A stretch of DNA of 46,907 bases from Trueperaceae bacterium (GTDB lineage Bacteria; Deinococcota; Deinococci; Deinococcales; Trueperaceae), in NCBI GenBank assembly GCA_003556805.1, contig PWQI01000208.1, forward strand, positions 1-46,907, given 5' to 3'. This document shows, piece after piece, positions 10,145-19,363 of the stretch. The notes below the pieces were generated by a model. That model was not told where the DNA came from and searched no databases. It saw only the letters and a program-made list of their open reading frames with translations. A program made the translations under genes and the position numbers. Positions within the stretch are counted from its first letter, which is position 1, and every line of letters starts with the position of its first letter.

Positions 10145-10893
10145 CCGATGCCCCAGTCGTCCAACGCCACATCCGCACCGCACCCGGAGACGTCGCGCCG
10201 TACGTCCTGATCCCCGGCGATCCGGGGCGTGCCGAGCGCATCGCCGAAGCGTTCGGCAGCGCCACGCTCGTCGCTCGCCATAGGGAGTACGTCCTCTACA
10301 CCGGCACCACGCCGGCGGGCACGCCGATCAGCGTCTGCTCGACCGGCATCGGTGGGCCCTCGGCCTCGATCGCCGTCGAAGAGCTCATCCGCGTGGGCGC
10401 GACCCACTTCATCCGCGTCGGCTCCGCCGGTGGTCGACGCCCCGGACTCCCGATCGGCTCCGTCGTCGTGGTCACGGGCGCCTACCGCGGTGACGGCACC
10501 TCGCTCGACTACATGCCGTTGCCGTTCCCGGCCGTGGCCGACCTCGACGTCACGCTTGCCCTCCGACACGCCGCCGAGGCGGAACTCGGGGAGCGCGCAC
10601 TCGAGGGCATCGTCTACACCCGCGACGCCTTCTACCGCCGCGATGACGGTCTCAACGCGTTGCTGACGGCCAGCAACGTGGTGGCCGCCGAGCAGGAGTG
10701 CGCCACCGTCTTCGTCGTCGGCGCCGTGCGCGGGGTCAAGGTCGGCGCCGTCCTCGGCACCGACAGCAACATCCTGCTGAGCGAACAGCCGACGCAGGCC
10801 GAGAAGGAGGCGATCTTCCAGCGCGCCGAGGCGACCACGATCCAGATCGCCATGCGGGCCGTCGACGACCTCCACGCGGCGCGGCGCACGTGA
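10141..10893 (+). CDS. Nucleoside phosphorylase (uridine/purine phosphorylase, NP-I family)
   Basis: A 250-aa cytoplasmic enzyme that cleaves a nucleoside with phosphate to base and ribose-1-phosphate. The phosphate-binding motif IPGDPGRAERIAE, the family signature CSTGIGGPSASIAVEEL and GATHFIRVGSAGG are clear, and the fold length is right for Udp/DeoD. The IPGDPGR and GIGGPSASIA forms look closest to uridine phosphorylase, but adjacency to adenine deaminase leaves purine specificity open. ATG 10141 overlaps the previous stop, and the next gene starts on its last codon. Confidence 0.9.
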   Translation: MTDAPVVQRHIRTAPGDVAPYVLIPGDPGRAERIAEAFGSATLVARHREYVLYTGTTPAGTPISVCSTGIGGPSASIAVEELIRVGATHFIRVGSAGGRRPGLPIGSVVVVTGAYRGDGTSLDYMPLPFPAVADLDVTLALRHAAEAELGERALEGIVYTRDAFYRRDDGLNALLTASNVVAAEQECATVFVVGAVRGVKVGAVLGTDSNILLSEQPTQAEKEAIFQRAEATTIQIAMRAVDDLHAARRT

Positions 10894-12623
10894 GCGCCGC
10901 CGTTCGGCGCGACACCCTGGTCACGGACGCCACCATCGTCGACGTGATCACGCAGAGCACGTACCGCGGCTGGTTCGCCATCCAGCGCGGCCGCTTCGTC
11001 GAGGTCGAGGCGGGCGACGCGCCCGACGAGCGCGTGGTGAGCGCCACCGAGGTGCTCGACGCCGCGGGCGCTTACGTGGTGCCAAGCCTCCTCGACGTCC
11101 ACATGCACATCGAGAGCAGCCTGGTCACCCCGCGCCGCTTCGCCGAGGCCGTGCTGCCCTGGGGTACGACGACGGTGCTGCAAGACCCGCACGAGATCGG
11201 CAACGTGCTCGGTCCCAAGGGCATCCTGTGGATGATCCATGCCGCCCGCGGTCTGCCGTTGCGTGTGCTCTCGGCGATCCCGAGTTGCGTCCCCGCGACG
11301 TCGGCCGAGCTCGAGACACCGAACGCCAGCATCACCCCCGACGACGTCGTGCGGCTGGCCGAGGAGCCCGGCGTGGTCGCGTTGGGCGAGATGATGGACT
11401 TCCAGGGACTGATCACAGGCGATACGCACCTACAAGGGATGCTCGCCGCCGGCGCCGCGGCCGGACTCAGCCTCGAGGGGCACGTCCCGACGCTCACCGG
11501 ACCCGACCTGTCGCGCTACGTCGCGCACGGCATCCGCTCCGACCACACCCTCATGACGCCGACGAAGCTGCACGAACAGCTCCGTAAGGGGCTGTGGGTG
11601 ATGGTGCAGGAGAAGTCGCTCAGCAGCGAGCTGGTGGACGCCGTCATGGCTCTGCGAGATCGGAGCCGCGTCATGCTGATCACCGACGACGTGATGCCCA
11701 ACCGCCTGGTCGGCGGCCACATGAGCCGGCTGATCACGACCGCGGTGTCGCTCGGATGGGACCCCCTCGACGCCCTCGCGGCCGCGACGCTGCGCCCGGC
11801 GACCTACCTCGGTCTCGACGACCTGGGCGCCATCGCCCCGGGCAAGCAGGCCGACTTCCTCGTGATGGACGACGTCACCGCGTTCCCGCCACAGCTGGTC
11901 TTCCGCGGCGGTGAGCGCGTGGCCGAGGGCGGCCGTGCGCGTCCAGTGGCCGTCGAGACGCCCAACGCGCCGTTCCTCGCCAGCCCGTACCGCGTCGAGC
12001 ACGTCCCAGCGGAGCGCTTCGCGCTGCCGACCGGCCCCGGCGAGCGTGAGGTCCGCGCGCGCGTCATCGCCGTGAACCAGGTCAACAGCTTCACCACCCT
12101 GGACGAACGCCTCGTCCACGTCTCGGACGGTGTGCCGCGCGACGACGACCTGGCACTGGCGACCGTCATCCCACGGGCGTCGCTCGTCGAAGCCGCTCCC
12201 GAGCGGCTCGAGATCGGCCTGGTGTCCGGCCTCGGGCTCGAACGCGGCGCCTGGGCGGCGACCTTCGCTCACGACAGCCACAACGTGTTCGTGCTCGGCC
12301 GCACGCCGCGTGCGATGCAGGAGGCGCTCGACGCGCTCCTCGCCCTGGGCGGCGGCATGGTCGTCGTGCCCGGCGACGGGGCCACACCGGTGTCGCTGCC
12401 GTTGCCGCTCGCGGGGCTGCTCAGCGACGAGCCGATCGACGCCGTTGCCGAGCTGTTCGACGCGTTGGAGCAGGCCTTGCGCGACGCCGGCGTCGGCGTC
12501 AAGCACCCCGTGCTCCTCCTGACGCTGCTCCCGCTGACCGTCAGCCCGGGCTGGAAGCTCAGCGACAAGGGCGTGGTCGACGTGGCCGGCAGACGCGTGC
12601 TGCCGACGCTGATCGACGCGTGA
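10890..12623 (+). CDS. ade: Adenine deaminase
   Basis: Cytoplasmic metal-dependent amidohydrolase of 577 aa, the family's usual size, converting adenine to hypoxanthine and ammonia. Key motifs are DVHMHIESSLVTPRRFAEAV (metal-binding H-x-H), WGTTTVLQDPHEIGNV, ALGEMMDFQGL, LEGHVP, RSDHTLM and LITDDVMPN. The C-terminal adenine-deaminase domain has VNQVNSF and FAHDSHNVFVLG. GTG 10890 overlaps the phosphorylase stop. Together with the phosphorylase it would carry out adenosine to adenine to hypoxanthine salvage. Confidence 0.95.
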   Translation: MSAAVRRDTLVTDATIVDVITQSTYRGWFAIQRGRFVEVEAGDAPDERVVSATEVLDAAGAYVVPSLLDVHMHIESSLVTPRRFAEAVLPWGTTTVLQDPHEIGNVLGPKGILWMIHAARGLPLRVLSAIPSCVPATSAELETPNASITPDDVVRLAEEPGVVALGEMMDFQGLITGDTHLQGMLAAGAAAGLSLEGHVPTLTGPDLSRYVAHGIRSDHTLMTPTKLHEQLRKGLWVMVQEKSLSSELVDAVMALRDRSRVMLITDDVMPNRLVGGHMSRLITTAVSLGWDPLDALAAATLRPATYLGLDDLGAIAPGKQADFLVMDDVTAFPPQLVFRGGERVAEGGRARPVAVETPNAPFLASPYRVEHVPAERFALPTGPGEREVRARVIAVNQVNSFTTLDERLVHVSDGVPRDDDLALATVIPRASLVEAAPERLEIGLVSGLGLERGAWAATFAHDSHNVFVLGRTPRAMQEALDALLALGGGMVVVPGDGATPVSLPLPLAGLLSDEPIDAVAELFDALEQALRDAGVGVKHPVLLLTLLPLTVSPGWKLSDKGVVDVAGRRVLPTLIDA

Positions 12624-13768
12624 CGGCGGCCGCCGCCCTGCGCGCGCGCCTGCGCGACGACCTGCTTGCGCTCTGCGCGATCCCCAGCCCGAGCCGAGCC
12701 GAGCGGTCCGTGGTCGACCACGTGGCCGCCGCGTGCCGTGCGCTCGGCGCCAGCGTGCGCGAGGACGACGCGGGCCAGCGCGTGGGCGGCGACGCCGGCA
12801 ACCTGATCGCCGAGCTCCCGGGCGGCCGGCCCGAGCGCGTGCTCCTGAACGCCCACGTCGACACCGTGCCGCTGGTCCCCGGCGTGCTGCTCGAGCCTGT
12901 CGCAGAGGCCGCGGACGACAGCGCCGGCGAAGGCGTGATCGTGCGCTGCCGCGACCCTCAGGTGCTCGGTTCCGATGACAAGGCCGGCGTCGCGATCGTG
13001 CTCGAGCTCATGCGGCGCGCCGCGGCCACCCCCGTGGGCGACCGGCCGACCCTGCTCGCGGTCTTCACGATCGGAGAGGAGCGCGGTCTGCAGGGGGCGC
13101 AGCATCTCGACGTGGCGGCGCTGCGTGCCGACCTCGGCTTCGTCTTCGATGGCGAGGTCGGCGTCGGCGAGGTGATCGGTGCCGCCGTGTACAAGCAGGC
13201 ACTCACGCTGCGCGTGCTCGGTCGGCGCGCGCACGCGGCGCTCGAGCCGGAGCGCGGCGTCCACGCCCTGCTCGCCGCCGCGGCCGTGGTCCAGGCCTTC
13301 CCGCTCGGGCGCGACGGCGACGTGGTCGCCAACCTCGGGCGCGTCGAGGGTGGCGGCGCGAGCAACGTCGTGCCGGACGAGGTGATGCTCACGGGCGAGG
13401 CACGCGCCTTCGACGAGCGTGTGCTCGAGGCGCTCCTCGAGCACATCGAGCGGGTCGCCCACGAGGCCGTCAGGCCGCTCGGGGCGTCGGTCGAGTTCGC
13501 GAGCGAGCGGCTCTACGACGGCTACGACCTCGGTGACGATGCGACGCCTTTCGCATGGCTGCGCGCCGCTGCGCCCGCGCACGGCATCGAGCTCAAGAAG
13601 GTGCGCTCGATCGGAAGTTCGGACACCAACGTCTTCAACCAGCGTGGCGTACCCACCGTCAACGTCGGGATCGGCATGCACGACATCCACTCGGTCGACG
13701 AGTGGATCGACGTCCGCGACCTCGCTCGGGCGTGCGGTTGGGTGGGCGACGCCCTCGGACTCGGCTGA
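12620..13768 (+). CDS. M20 family metallopeptidase (PepT-like)
   Basis: A 382-aa zinc hydrolase. The di-zinc ligands appear in NAHVDTV, LGSDDKAG, TIGEERG and HDIHSVDE, and the dimerisation domain begins near residue 190 with GAAVYKQALTLRVLGRRAHA. The layout resembles tripeptidase PepT and related M20 enzymes more than M20 amidohydrolases. GTG 12620 overlaps the adenine deaminase stop, so it closes the importer/purine operon. The substrate is unknown; it could process imported peptides or a conjugated nucleoside. Confidence 0.9.
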   Translation: MTAAAALRARLRDDLLALCAIPSPSRAERSVVDHVAAACRALGASVREDDAGQRVGGDAGNLIAELPGGRPERVLLNAHVDTVPLVPGVLLEPVAEAADDSAGEGVIVRCRDPQVLGSDDKAGVAIVLELMRRAAATPVGDRPTLLAVFTIGEERGLQGAQHLDVAALRADLGFVFDGEVGVGEVIGAAVYKQALTLRVLGRRAHAALEPERGVHALLAAAAVVQAFPLGRDGDVVANLGRVEGGGASNVVPDEVMLTGEARAFDERVLEALLEHIERVAHEAVRPLGASVEFASERLYDGYDLGDDATPFAWLRAAAPAHGIELKKVRSIGSSDTNVFNQRGVPTVNVGIGMHDIHSVDEWIDVRDLARACGWVGDALGLG

Positions 13769-13826
13769 CGCAGCGGCCTGCTCTCGGGTGGGGTCGCCGT
13801 CAGGTGCGGAGCGTGCCTCGCGGGCG

Positions 13827-13832
13827 TACATT
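13827..13832 (+). promoter_or_regulatory. Leaderless -10 box of the thioredoxin-like gene
   Basis: TACATT is followed by 6 nt and the ATG at 13839, with no ribosome binding site between. Confidence 0.5.
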
Positions 13833-13838
13833 GAACCC

Positions 13839-14318
13839 ATGCCTGACCAGGTGCGCGTTCTCGAACCGTGGCTCGGCGACTGGGTCCAGGGCCCGCAGCT
13901 CGGGCCACCGAGTTCGTGGGGCCGACCCGGCATCGCCCTCCTGTTCAACCTCGAATGCGCTGGTTGCGTCTCACGCGCGGTCCCCTGGCTCAAGCGCGCC
14001 GAGCCGGGCCTGCGCGACCACGCCATCGTGTTCGCCGTGCATACCGCCTACGGGCACCGGGTGCTCGGGCGCGACGCGGTCGTGCCGAACCTCGAGCGCT
14101 TCGCCCGCGACTTCGCGCGCCTGCCGTTCCCGGTCGCGCTCGATCGCACCGGCGATTGGGCCGAGGAGATGGGCGCCCAGGGAACCCCGCACTGGTTCGT
14201 GTGGAGCGCCGACGGCGCCGTCGAGCGCAGCGTGTACGGTTCCCAGGAGAACGCGCTGACCCGCCTCGAGTACGTGCTCGAGGCGTGGGGCGCACCGTCC
14301 GACGAGCCGAACGGGTGA
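13839..14318 (+). CDS. Thioredoxin-like (TlpA/peroxiredoxin-fold) protein, cytoplasmic
   Basis: A 159-aa protein with no signal peptide. A C40-A-G-C43 pair sits after the first beta strand (LLFNLECAGC), and a cis-Pro motif GTPHWFVW lies near residue 120, followed by the strand that ends thioredoxin folds. HTAYGH before the middle of the protein resembles TlpA/redoxin proteins. It is probably a thiol reductase or redox carrier; the partner is unknown. It has its own leaderless promoter and converges with sbcC, whose stop lies 16 nt away. Confidence 0.75.
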   Translation: MPDQVRVLEPWLGDWVQGPQLGPPSSWGRPGIALLFNLECAGCVSRAVPWLKRAEPGLRDHAIVFAVHTAYGHRVLGRDAVVPNLERFARDFARLPFPVALDRTGDWAEEMGAQGTPHWFVWSADGAVERSVYGSQENALTRLEYVLEAWGAPSDEPNG

Positions 14319-14333
14319 TCGCCTCCGTGCCCG

Positions 14334-17300
14334 TCACTCGTTGACGCGAACCTCCAGTCGGCTGCCGCCTTCGCCTGCGCTCACGACCAGCTGCACCGGG
14401 ATGAGACGCTTGAGGTCCTCGACGTGGCTGATGACGCCGATCAACCGGCCCGCCGTGTGCGGCAGCGTCCGCAACGTGTGCGTCACCTGGTCGAGGGTGG
14501 CCCGGTCCAAGCTGCCGAACCCCTCGTCGATGAAGAGCGCCTCGATCGGGTGGCGCGAGCGTTGCGCGATGTCGGAGAGCCCGAGTGCCAACGCCAGCGC
14601 CGCCAGGAACCCCTCGCCGCCGCTCAGCGTCCGCGCCGGTCGGCGCACGCTGTCGACGAAGTGGTCTGCGACCTCCAGGCCGAGGCCGCTCGCGCTCGCC
14701 GAGGTGGTGTCGCGGACAAGGTGCAGGGTGTAGCGCCCCGCCGTCATCTCGCGCAGGTGCTGGTTGCCGACCTGCAACACGTCGTGGAACTGGCGCTGGA
14801 GGACGAAGGTCTCGAGGTCGACCTTGGGACGACCCGGCACGGTCCCACCGGCAAGCCGGGCGAGGCGCGTCGCGGCCGAGAGCTTCGCCTCCAGCGCCCG
14901 ATACGCCGCGTCGGCTTCGTCGAACGCTGCGGCCTGGCGGGCGAGCCTGTCGTGCGACCGTTGCGCTGCCGAGAGGGCCTCGTCGGCTTCGCGCCAGGCG
15001 GTGTGCGCTGCTGCGAGCGCCTCTGCGACGACCGCCAGGTCGGGTCGCTCGACGTCCGCCAGCGCGGCGCCGAGCTCGTCGCGCTGGGCCGTCGCGCGTG
15101 CTCGCGCCTCGTCGTGGGCGTCGATGCGCCCCTCGAGGTCGGAGATGGTGGGCTCGTCGAGGCGAGCGGCGATGAACGCTGCCTCGTCGGCGAAGCCGCC
15201 CGCCTCGAGGCCGTGGGCGAACGCCTCCTCGGCCTCGCGAGCGTCGCGTTCGCTCGCCGCGTGCCGCGACGCGCGTTCCTCGAGCCGCGAGGCGATCGCG
15301 GCGAACTCCCGTCGGGCGTCCGCCTCACGCTCCGTCGCCTGCGACAGCGCGTGCTCGAGCGCATCGGCGTGGGCCGTGGCCGCTGCTAAACGCTCGAGGA
15401 ACCGCTCGGTGTCGGCGGCGTCGGCCGGGAGCTTCGCGAGCGTTCGGTCGATGTCGCGCTGATGCGCGGCCGCGTCGGCCTCGTCGCGGCCGATGGCGAG
15501 CGTGATGGCGTTCAGGCGCTCATCAGCGGACTCCGCCTCCTGGCCGAGCGCCTCGAGGCGTCGCTCGATCTCCACGATGCGCTTCGCCGCCGCCTGGGCG
15601 CTCGTGAACGCGTCCGTCGCGTCGGCGAGGTCGCGCTCCAGGGCTGCGGTGTCGGGACGCCCCTCGGGCCAACCCTGCTCTGCGAGCGCCGCGTCGCGCT
15701 GCGAGCGGTGCAGCTCCAGCGTCGCCTCGAGGCCGGCCCGCTCCTGTTGGAGCGCCTGGAACCGGTGCAGGGCCGCTTCGAGTGCTGCCGGCTCGGTCGC
15801 GGTGTGCGGTGCCGGGTGGTGCGTGCTGCCGCAGACGGGGCAGGGCTCGCCGTCGACCAAGCCGACGCTGACGAGACCGGCGGCGTTGGAGCGGAGCAGA
15901 TGCAACAGGGTGCCTGCGCCCTCATCGTGATCGTCACCGGCCTCGAGGCGTTCGAGGTGGACGGTGGCGTCGGCGATCCTAGCCTCCAGCGAGACGATCG
16001 CCGCCAGCGCAGCGCTGCGCCGCTGGCACGCCTCACGACGCTCGCGCGCTGCCTCGAGGGCATCGGCGCTCACGCGGCGCGTCTCACGCTCGCCTCGCAG
16101 GCCGGCTCGCTCGGCGTCGAGCGTCTGGCGCTGCTCGCGCGCTCGGTCGAACTCGGAGCGTGCGGCGGCGATGCGTTCACGGAGGGCGGCGTGCTCCGAG
16201 CGCTGCGTGCCGAGGCCGCGAACGTCGGGCTCGAGGGCCGTCAAACGCTGCACGAGGTCGCGCGCCTCGCTGCGCTCCCGATCTCGGCCGCGCCCGGTGG
16301 CGAGCTCGGCGACGGCCGTCTCGTGGCGCGCCCGAGCCGCCACCTCCTCCTCGCTGGTGGCGTCCCTCGCGACGAGCGCCGCGTCCCGCTCGGCATGCGC
16401 TCGGGTGCGTCGCTCGAAGGCGACCTCGAGCCGCAGAGCCCGCCGAGCCACACGGAGGCGCTCACGCTCCGCCTGGATCGCGGCCTCGTCGGCCTCGATC
16501 CTGCGTAGGCGTTCCACGTGTTCGTCGAGCTGCTCGAACCGCGCCAGCGTGGCCTTCGCCTCGAGTTGCCGCGCGTGGGCGGCGTCGCGCGCGGTCTCAC
16601 GCTGCGTGCGCAGGGCGATCGCGTCGCTGAGCGCGGCCTCGGCTTCCTTCAGGGTGTGCTGGAGGGCCTCGCGGTGCGCGACGCCGGCCTGCTCGAGCAC
16701 CTGGTCGCGCGCGCGGCGTTGCGCCTCGCCCGCCTGGTTGAGTTCGCTGGCGATGCCCTTGAGGTGGGTCGTGAGATCGGCGAAGCGCTGCGTGTCGAAC
16801 AGGCGCTTGAGGATTGCCTCGCGGGCCTTGTCGTCGGTCACCACCTCGCGGAACTGGCCCTGCGGCAGCACCACGGTCTGACGGAACTGCTCGACGCCCA
16901 GCCCGAGCAGCGACTGGACGGCATGGCTCGCCTCGGTCGACTTCTCGGCCAGGGTCTCGGCGACGCCGCCGGTGGCGTCGAGACGCTCGAGTCGCGCCTC
17001 GGCCTGACGCGTGACGCCCGCGCTGCCGTCGCCCCGGGTGCGGGCCACCTGTTGGGTCGGATGGCGCACGACGCGATAGCGGGAGGTGCCGACGGCGAAC
17101 TCGAGCTCGACGCTGGTGCGCTCCAAGGGGGCGAGGCTGCTCACGAAACTCGAACCGCCGCGCTCGGGTCCGCCCTTGGCGTCGCCGAAGAGCGCGAAGG
17201 TCATCGCGTCGAGGAGCGTGCTCTTGCCAGCGCCCGTGGGGCCATGGATCAGGAACATGCCGTGTCGGCCGAGTCGATCGAAGTCGACGGTGACGCTCCC

Positions 17301-17345
17301 CGGGAAGGGGCCGAAGGACGTCAAGACGAGCCGAACCGGCCTCAC
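14334..17345 (-). CDS. sbcC: Exonuclease subunit SbcC (Rad50-like ATPase)
   Basis: Large SMC-like ATPase of 1003 aa that pairs with SbcD to process hairpins and double-strand ends. Walker A is GPTGAGKSTLLDAM near residue 33. Long Ala/Glu/Arg-rich coiled coils flank the zinc hook C502-P-V-C505, almost exactly in the middle. The C-terminal signature is LSGGEGFLAALALALGL and Walker B is ALFIDEGFGSLD. The GTG start at 17345 overlaps the sbcD stop (GTGA), so the two are one operon. The reading frame remains open upstream, but that part is the mirror of sbcD and not coding. Confidence 0.96.
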   Translation of the reverse strand: MRPVRLVLTSFGPFPGSVTVDFDRLGRHGMFLIHGPTGAGKSTLLDAMTFALFGDAKGGPERGGSSFVSSLAPLERTSVELEFAVGTSRYRVVRHPTQQVARTRGDGSAGVTRQAEARLERLDATGGVAETLAEKSTEASHAVQSLLGLGVEQFRQTVVLPQGQFREVVTDDKAREAILKRLFDTQRFADLTTHLKGIASELNQAGEAQRRARDQVLEQAGVAHREALQHTLKEAEAALSDAIALRTQRETARDAAHARQLEAKATLARFEQLDEHVERLRRIEADEAAIQAERERLRVARRALRLEVAFERRTRAHAERDAALVARDATSEEEVAARARHETAVAELATGRGRDRERSEARDLVQRLTALEPDVRGLGTQRSEHAALRERIAAARSEFDRAREQRQTLDAERAGLRGERETRRVSADALEAARERREACQRRSAALAAIVSLEARIADATVHLERLEAGDDHDEGAGTLLHLLRSNAAGLVSVGLVDGEPCPVCGSTHHPAPHTATEPAALEAALHRFQALQQERAGLEATLELHRSQRDAALAEQGWPEGRPDTAALERDLADATDAFTSAQAAAKRIVEIERRLEALGQEAESADERLNAITLAIGRDEADAAAHQRDIDRTLAKLPADAADTERFLERLAAATAHADALEHALSQATEREADARREFAAIASRLEERASRHAASERDAREAEEAFAHGLEAGGFADEAAFIAARLDEPTISDLEGRIDAHDEARARATAQRDELGAALADVERPDLAVVAEALAAAHTAWREADEALSAAQRSHDRLARQAAAFDEADAAYRALEAKLSAATRLARLAGGTVPGRPKVDLETFVLQRQFHDVLQVGNQHLREMTAGRYTLHLVRDTTSASASGLGLEVADHFVDSVRRPARTLSGGEGFLAALALALGLSDIAQRSRHPIEALFIDEGFGSLDRATLDQVTHTLRTLPHTAGRLIGVISHVEDLKRLIPVQLVVSAGEGGSRLEVRVNE

Positions 17346-18541
17346 GTCTCGCGGCCGCCTTCGAGGCGTTGCAGCGCCTCGCGCAGCACCGCTCGTTCGA
17401 GTTCGTCGAGGCGCTCGTCGGCTCCGTACACGTGCGTGTAGAAGGCCTCGAACACCTGCTCGACCGAGTGTCGGCTCGGGTCGGGAACGTCGAAAGCCTC
17501 GTCGGGAGCGACGTCGAGCCAGCGCTGCTCGAACACCGCGTTGGGGTAGACCTCGTTCAGCCGTGCTTGGGCGTGTGGGACCGGATCGCGATCGGTGACG
17601 CTGGCCAGCAGGTAGTCGTCGCTCCGGGGGTCGCCGGCGGAGCGGAGCGCTTCGCCCTCGCGCAGGAGCTCCGCGAAGCTCAGGTCCGCGACCACGCGCA
17701 CTCGGCGCTGGACCTCCAGGGGCACGATCCACACCTCCGGCCGGGTGCCAGCGCTGGCGCCGTCGTCCCAGCGGGCGACCGTGACGCTCTTCGACGGATG
17801 CTCGTCGAACGCATACGGGTAGAGGCTGCCGGCGTAGCGCACGTGCGAGTGTCGGCTCGCCGCGTGGGGCGCGTGCAGGTGCCCCAAGGCGACGTAGTCG
17901 AAGGCCGCGAGCGTGCTGGCCCGCACGCCCCCGGCGCCCCCGACCATGATGGGGTCCTCGCTGCTGTCCTCCTCGACGCTGCCAGCGACGAAGGCATGGG
18001 CGATCGCGACGCGCGGGTGCCCTCCGCGGGTGGCGCCGAGGGCGCGGTCGACGAGATGCCGCATCGCCGTGTCGTAATCGAAGTCGTCGAGCTCGATCGG
18101 TGAGGCGCCTTCGGTCGCGTCGCGCTCGAGCAGGGCGCGCACGCGTGGCGGCTTGTGGAAGGGGAGGCCGAACAGCTCGAGCCCCGCGAGGACCAGGCCC
18201 TCGTGGGCGTGCTCCAGGTCGTTGAGGATGTACAGGCCGCTGGTGCGCGTCAGGTGGGTGTTGTAGCCGAGGCGCTCGGCGTGGTCGTGGTTGCCGGGGA
18301 TCGCCACGATTGGAGCGCGACGCGTGATCTCCTGCGTGATCCACGTCCACGTGCGGATCGCCGAGAGCGGCTGACGTTCGGGGACGTCGAAGATGTCGCC
18401 AGCGATCACGACCACGTCGGGCTGCTCCGCGTCGATGACGTCGAGGAGCCGCTCGAGCGCCTCGCGCTGCTCGTTCGCCAGGTCGAAGCGCTTGAGGCGC
18501 TTTCCCAGGTGCCAATCTGCCGTGTGGAGGACCTTGGGCAC
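17342..18541 (-). CDS. sbcD: Exonuclease subunit SbcD (Mre11-like nuclease)
   Basis: Metal-dependent 3'-5' exonuclease and endonuclease of 399 aa. The calcineurin-type phosphoesterase motifs are HTADWHLG, VIAGDIFD, IPGNHD, IAHAF and ALGHLHAPH. GTG 18541 is preferred over an ATG 84 nt further upstream because the family begins with (K)VLHTADWHLG and because TATCCT lies 8 nt before this GTG. It is first in the sbcDC operon and diverges from the small secreted protein gene. Confidence 0.95.
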   Translation of the reverse strand: MPKVLHTADWHLGKRLKRFDLANEQREALERLLDVIDAEQPDVVVIAGDIFDVPERQPLSAIRTWTWITQEITRRAPIVAIPGNHDHAERLGYNTHLTRTSGLYILNDLEHAHEGLVLAGLELFGLPFHKPPRVRALLERDATEGASPIELDDFDYDTAMRHLVDRALGATRGGHPRVAIAHAFVAGSVEEDSSEDPIMVGGAGGVRASTLAAFDYVALGHLHAPHAASRHSHVRYAGSLYPYAFDEHPSKSVTVARWDDGASAGTRPEVWIVPLEVQRRVRVVADLSFAELLREGEALRSAGDPRSDDYLLASVTDRDPVPHAQARLNEVYPNAVFEQRWLDVAPDEAFDVPDPSRHSVEQVFEAFYTHVYGADERLDELERAVLREALQRLEGGRET

Positions 18542-18549
18542 GATGCGCC

Positions 18550-18555
18550 AGGATA
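18550..18555 (-). promoter_or_regulatory. Leaderless -10 box of sbcDC
   Basis: On the minus strand TATCCT is followed by 8 nt and the GTG at 18541. No Shine-Dalgarno sequence intervenes. Confidence 0.5.
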
Positions 18556-18665
18556 CCGGCTCGTTCACCAAGGCGGCGTCGGCGTGGGCTCGTGTGGATG
18601 GTGCCCTACGAAAACGTCCGCGCACGCGCGTACCGGCGTTCGCACAACGTTCACGTGCGCGCTCC

Positions 18666-18671
18666 TATGCT
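18666..18671 (+). promoter_or_regulatory. Candidate -10 box of the secreted small protein gene
   Basis: TATGCT lies about 40 nt before the ATG at 18713, leaving room for the GGAAGGAG ribosome binding site. A -35 box is not obvious. Confidence 0.35.
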
Positions 18672-18712
18672 CCGATCACGCTCGGTGCCACCGAGACGGA
18701 AGGAGCACCACC

Positions 18713-19276
18713 ATGATCAGGATCCTGGTTCCCATCGCCGCACTCGTACTGGCCGCTGTGGCCTTCGCGCAAGGTCCACGCTTCGCCGACGCTCCCCGGG
18801 CCGGCGTGGCCGCTCGCGAACAGTCGCTACAGCTGCAACAGGGGGGACAGTTCGGACCTAGCCGGCTCGGTGCGAGCATGCGCGGCGCCCTGCACGGCGC
18901 CATCGGCCTGAGCGAAGCCGAGCTGCACGCCCGCAAGGAGGCGGGCGCTTCGATCGCCATGATCGCCGCCGAGGAAGGCATCGGCCGGGAGGCCCTGCGC
19001 GCCGTGTTCGTGCGGCAGCGCGGCGACGCCATCGCAGCCCTCCTCGACGCAAGCGCGATCACCACGGCCCAAGCCGAGCGAATGGTGGAGCGTGGCAGCG
19101 AGGTGTTCGACACCGTCGTCGACCGCGAGGGGATCGCTGGTGGCCAGCACGCAACGGGCGAGCCGCTGATGGCGCAGCGCACCGATGCGCCGCGTGGACC
19201 ACGTTCGGCCGGCGAGGACCGCCAGCACCGGATGGAGCCGATGGTGCGGGGGCCGCACGGCCAGCGAGGGCGCTGA
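18713..19276 (+). CDS. Secreted small helical protein next to a two-component system
   Basis: A 187-aa protein with a Sec signal peptide (MIRILVPIAALVLAAVAFA before Q). Residues about 65-140 are helical and follow the pattern G-L-S-E-A-E-L plus A-S-I-A-M-I-A-A-E-E-G-I plus A-I-T-T-A-Q-A-E-R-M, as in extracytoplasmic proteins with repeated helix-turn units for sensing or regulation (DUF2680-like or Spy/CpxP-like in general shape). The C-terminus is polar and Met/His/Arg-rich. I do not assign a family with confidence. GGAAGGAG sets the ATG. The gene lies 87 nt before a response regulator and may be its target or modulator. Confidence 0.6.
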   Translation: MIRILVPIAALVLAAVAFAQGPRFADAPRAGVAAREQSLQLQQGGQFGPSRLGASMRGALHGAIGLSEAELHARKEAGASIAMIAAEEGIGREALRAVFVRQRGDAIAALLDASAITTAQAERMVERGSEVFDTVVDREGIAGGQHATGEPLMAQRTDAPRGPRSAGEDRQHRMEPMVRGPHGQRGR

Positions 19277-19349
19277 CGAGGTCTGGAACGATCGCATGTC
19301 GCCATATCGGGCAGCATGCCGACCCCGGTCGACATACTGCCAACGGCCG

Positions 19350-19355
19350 TAGACT
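19350..19355 (+). promoter_or_regulatory. Leaderless -10 box of the response regulator gene
   Basis: TAGACT is followed by 8 nt and the ATG at 19364. TCGACA at 19329-19334 resembles a -35 box but with a short 15-nt spacer. Confidence 0.5.
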
Positions 19356-19363
19356 GAGGCGTC

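Noticed and set aside
17346-18515. N-terminal extension of SbcC by 390 residues
   Set aside because: The frame is open but mirrors sbcD in another frame, and SbcC proteins begin at the R-L-x-L-T-S-F-G-P-F segment.
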